Source: an uncultured Bacteroides sp. (GTDB lineage: Bacteria > Bacteroidota > Bacteroidia > Bacteroidales > Bacteroidaceae). Taken from it: a stretch of DNA of 64,000 nt. The notes beneath the pieces were generated by a model. That model made no database searches. It saw nothing but the letters and a program-made list of their open reading frames with translations, and had not been told where the DNA came from. A program made the position numbers and the translations under genes. Of the stretch, positions 61,906-64,000 are shown in pieces (position 1 is the stretch's first letter; each line of letters starts with the position of its first letter). Location: contig NZ_OY782186.1 of assembly GCF_963677685.1 (NCBI RefSeq), forward strand, positions 3,162,001 to 3,226,000, written 5' to 3'.

Positions 61906-62619
61906 ATGTGTAGAACTTTAAGAGAAACTATCATAACAGATGATGAGCCCATAGCTCGCAAAGGTATACGAAGCTATATCGAGAAAATTGATTTTCTTGA
62001 GTTGCAAGGAGAATGTGAAGATGCCATTCAACTGAACAAACTGCTCATAGAACAGGAAACAGACTTAATATTCCTAGATATAGAAATGCCCCATCTATCG
62101 GGCATGGAGCTATTAGCCCAACTAAAGAATCCGCCAAAAGTCATTATCATCTCCGCTTATGAACGTTATGCATTAAAAGGATATGAATTTGATGTAATTG
62201 ACTATCTTTTAAAACCCGTTTCCTTCGATCGTTTCATGAAAGCGGTCAACAAAGTCTATGAATCTCTATCCGCAAAAGAGCGGGAGACGCCAGAACCTTA
62301 CCTGTTTATTAAGAGCAATAAAGTATTAAAGAAAATCATGATCAATGATATACTCTGCGTGCAAAGCATGGAGAACTATATCATTATCCACACCACAGAT
62401 TCCAAAGAGATAACAAGCAGTACTCTTAAAAACTTTATGGAGCACCTGCCTCAGCCACAATTTTTACAAGTGCATCGTTCTTACGTCGTAAATACCGACA
62501 TGATTGAGGCTCTTGATGGGAATCAGCTAATCATAGGCACGCATAAAATCCCTATCGCCAGAAATCTACGTGAGCAAGTGTTTGAAGCGTTACTAAAAAA
62601 TAAGTTACTTTTGAGATAA
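61906..62619 (+). CDS. LytTR-type response regulator with an IS-derived start
   Basis: A 237-residue regulator from ATG 61906. Its first codons (M-C-R-T-L) belong to the IS3 OrfB remnant. The receiver follows at once: T-D-D-E-P acidic pair, phospho-Asp in I-F-L-D-I-E-M-P, I-I-S-A-Y and L-L-K-P-V with the Lys. The LytTR DNA-binding domain is intact (F-I-K-S-N-K, then Q-V-H-R-S-Y-V-V-N). An in-frame TTG at 61855 would add 17 residues of IS sequence. Related proteins usually start M-x-x-V-I-I-x-D-D-E-P, so only two or three native residues are lost. No histidine kinase is adjacent; the promoter has probably changed. Confidence 0.88.
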   Translation: MCRTLRETIITDDEPIARKGIRSYIEKIDFLELQGECEDAIQLNKLLIEQETDLIFLDIEMPHLSGMELLAQLKNPPKVIIISAYERYALKGYEFDVIDYLLKPVSFDRFMKAVNKVYESLSAKERETPEPYLFIKSNKVLKKIMINDILCVQSMENYIIIHTTDSKEITSSTLKNFMEHLPQPQFLQVHRSYVVNTDMIEALDGNQLIIGTHKIPIARNLREQVFEALLKNKLLLR

Positions 62620-62675
62620 AACGACTCTATTCTCACATTATTCACTATCCCACTAAAAGTCATTACTTGAATTAT

Positions 62676-63785
62676 TCAAAGAACTTTCTTTACAATAGGT
62701 ATATACCTTAGTAAAGAAGCAATGGCAAAGCATAAAGGAATACCCGTCACCAAAACCAATACAAGCTTCAGCAAGGGAGAAATCGACAATTGCTCCACAA
62801 GAAAGGTGAAACAGACCACTATCATAGGATGTATAATATAAGCTCCATAACTATTAACAGACAATTGCAATATTGCTTTATTGGGATGATTGAAAAATCT
62901 CTTTGACAACGCAAGTAGAAAATAACTAATCCCTACACACACAACTGGTTCCCACATCGCATAAAATAAAGCTTCTCCGTTAAAACCTCCATTGAAAGAG
63001 CTTAGATTATTGAAATGAGTAGCCAAAACCCACACAAAAACCAGAATTCCAATCAAAGAAATGATGAACCATGGCATTGATTTTTTAATTGATATTTTAT
63101 CTAACCATTTGTTTCGATAGGCTGCTATTCCAGCAATATACATTGTAATGTATAATGCAAAATAACCAAACTGCAAATTAAAGGTAGATTTACCGACAGG
63201 ATAAATCAATCTAATCAAGTAAGCAAATAAACCACTGATCAAAATAAAAGAAAGAATACCCATGCTAGAGGGATATTTACTTATAAGCGAACTTAACTGT
63301 TTTCCCTTCTGTAGCTTCTGATAAAAAGCATAAATCGTTTCAAAAAACAACAAGGTCAATACAAACCACATAGGACCGGGGCTAGAATGATGAACATTCA
63401 TCATCTCAATAAAGCTCAACCAAGATGCATCTGTCTTGCCCTCATAAAGATGTATCCAGTAAACGAGAGTTGGATGAAGCAGTAAGATGTAAACAAGTAA
63501 TGGAATGCCTAATCTAATCCAACGATCTTTCAAAAAATTTCTAAAACCTTTCTTTTCAAACGATGGTCGCATAAAGAAAGCCGATATAAAGAAAAACAAA
63601 CTCATAAAGAAAGCCTGATTTATCCCCACAGAAGCGGAAAGAAGCATTTGAGTAAGCCCTGAAGTTGGTGTCTTACTTACATAATACCATCCACCTAAAG
63701 CACCAAAGGAAATAGCAGAATGATGAAACACCACCAAAACTGTCAAATAGACTCTCAAAACATCAATATAATATTCTCTTTTCAT
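62676..63785 (-). CDS. Acyltransferase family 3 membrane protein
   Basis: A 369-residue protein with about ten membrane helices, starting M-K-R-E-Y-Y-I-D-V-L-R-V (start 63785; the frame is open 20 residues further up). The early H-H-S in V-V-F-H-H-S-A-I-S carries the catalytic His of the family, and G-P-M-W-F-V-L-T-L-L-F-F-E and Y-G-A-Y-I-I-H-P-M follow in order. These proteins add acetyl or other acyl groups to surface polysaccharides or glycans. The acceptor is unknown. It is convergent with the LytTR gene. Confidence 0.88.
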   Translation of the reverse strand: MKREYYIDVLRVYLTVLVVFHHSAISFGALGGWYYVSKTPTSGLTQMLLSASVGINQAFFMSLFFFISAFFMRPSFEKKGFRNFLKDRWIRLGIPLLVYILLLHPTLVYWIHLYEGKTDASWLSFIEMMNVHHSSPGPMWFVLTLLFFETIYAFYQKLQKGKQLSSLISKYPSSMGILSFILISGLFAYLIRLIYPVGKSTFNLQFGYFALYITMYIAGIAAYRNKWLDKISIKKSMPWFIISLIGILVFVWVLATHFNNLSSFNGGFNGEALFYAMWEPVVCVGISYFLLALSKRFFNHPNKAILQLSVNSYGAYIIHPMIVVCFTFLVEQLSISPLLKLVLVLVTGIPLCFAIASLLRYIPIVKKVL

Positions 63786-64000
63786 AGCATTATTCATTAA
63801 GGATAAGACGTTGCAATATACAAAAACGTTGCATTGAAATAGCAAATTTTATGCAGATATTAAATCTCATTTTTAATGCAAAGCGCATTTATAATACTGA
63901 AAAAATTAAAGTTTGCAAGCTATTTCTAATAATCAGGTTTACAATATATTCTCTATCACAGCAATCTTATTTTATTACAAATATTTTCATCAAAAAGTGA

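Larger units (their letters stand above)
61581..61920 (+). mobile_element. Truncated IS3-family element, 5' part
   Basis: OrfA plus the first ~25 codons of OrfB (I-Y-G-F-I-K-K-R-H-K-I-W-K-I-E-V-M-C-R-T-L, the usual OrfB start). It then breaks directly into a response-regulator gene. Together with the 3' part at 58961 it represents one element type, in the same orientation, with the middle of OrfB missing from both. Confidence 0.75.

Overview
The window reads as chromosomal core DNA of a Bacteroides-like member of the Bacteroidales. The evidence is its AT-rich composition, almost no Shine-Dalgarno sequences, repeated TAnnTTTG -7 boxes (two with a well-spaced TTTG -33 box), families that are largely restricted to Bacteroidota (DUF5687, DUF4270, DUF3256, DUF3667, the 763-residue Nfn-like fusion) and the gene order malic enzyme, glutamate dehydrogenase, prolyl oligopeptidase, second glutamate dehydrogenase. 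No species name can be defended from the sequence alone.

Layout. 1-8 kb: end of a probable lipid kinase, Kdo-8-phosphate synthase, an M16 peptidase, an ABC exporter pair, a TraB/GumN protein and a DUF3667 gene split by an in-frame amber codon. 8-14 kb: ribosomal proteins L21 and L27, seryl-tRNA synthetase, the Nfn-like fusion, and panC-panD on the minus strand. 14-21 kb: a storage-polysaccharide block, with a short GT5 glycogen synthase-like protein and a DUF4270 lipoprotein on plus converging on a debranching enzyme, GT4 transferase and GH57 protein on minus. 21-34.4 kb: MarC, a Crp/Fnr regulator, guaA, mscL, gapA, an M3 peptidase, a lipoprotein, dCMP deaminase, an S41 protease, 5-formyltetrahydrofolate cyclo-ligase, a DUF721 protein, recF, a TPR protein and ribH. 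34.4-40.4 kb: a tRNA-Tyr/tRNA-Gly operon, a DUF3256 protein, an EamA transporter, truA, a homocysteine methyltransferase, glutathione peroxidase and an O-acetylhomoserine sulfhydrylase. 40.5-53 kb: a carbon/nitrogen block with malic enzyme, two glutamate dehydrogenases whose coenzyme pockets differ, a receiver-receiver-PPDK ATP-grasp protein, prolyl oligopeptidase, RlpA and an M24 aminopeptidase. 53-58.7 kb: a tight thioredoxin-ApbE-DUF4266-DUF3570 operon, an outer-membrane barrel and an aldehyde dehydrogenase. 58.9-64 kb: an accessory end with two decayed IS3-family fragments, an orphan NapH-like iron-sulfur membrane protein, a 1.2 kb AT-rich gene desert, a LytTR response regulator whose start lies in IS DNA, and an acyltransferase.

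The most promising poorly described system is the four-gene operon at 53.1-55.9 kb: a periplasmic thioredoxin, an FMN transferase, a small lipoprotein with a Gly-rich Cys-containing tail and a transferase-like E-G-A-T site, and an outer-membrane barrel. Also worth attention are the GH57 protein that seems to lack both catalytic residues, the dual-receiver ATP-grasp protein between the two glutamate dehydrogenases, a perfect 30-bp inverted repeat upstream of the debranching enzyme, and the IS/response-regulator chimera.
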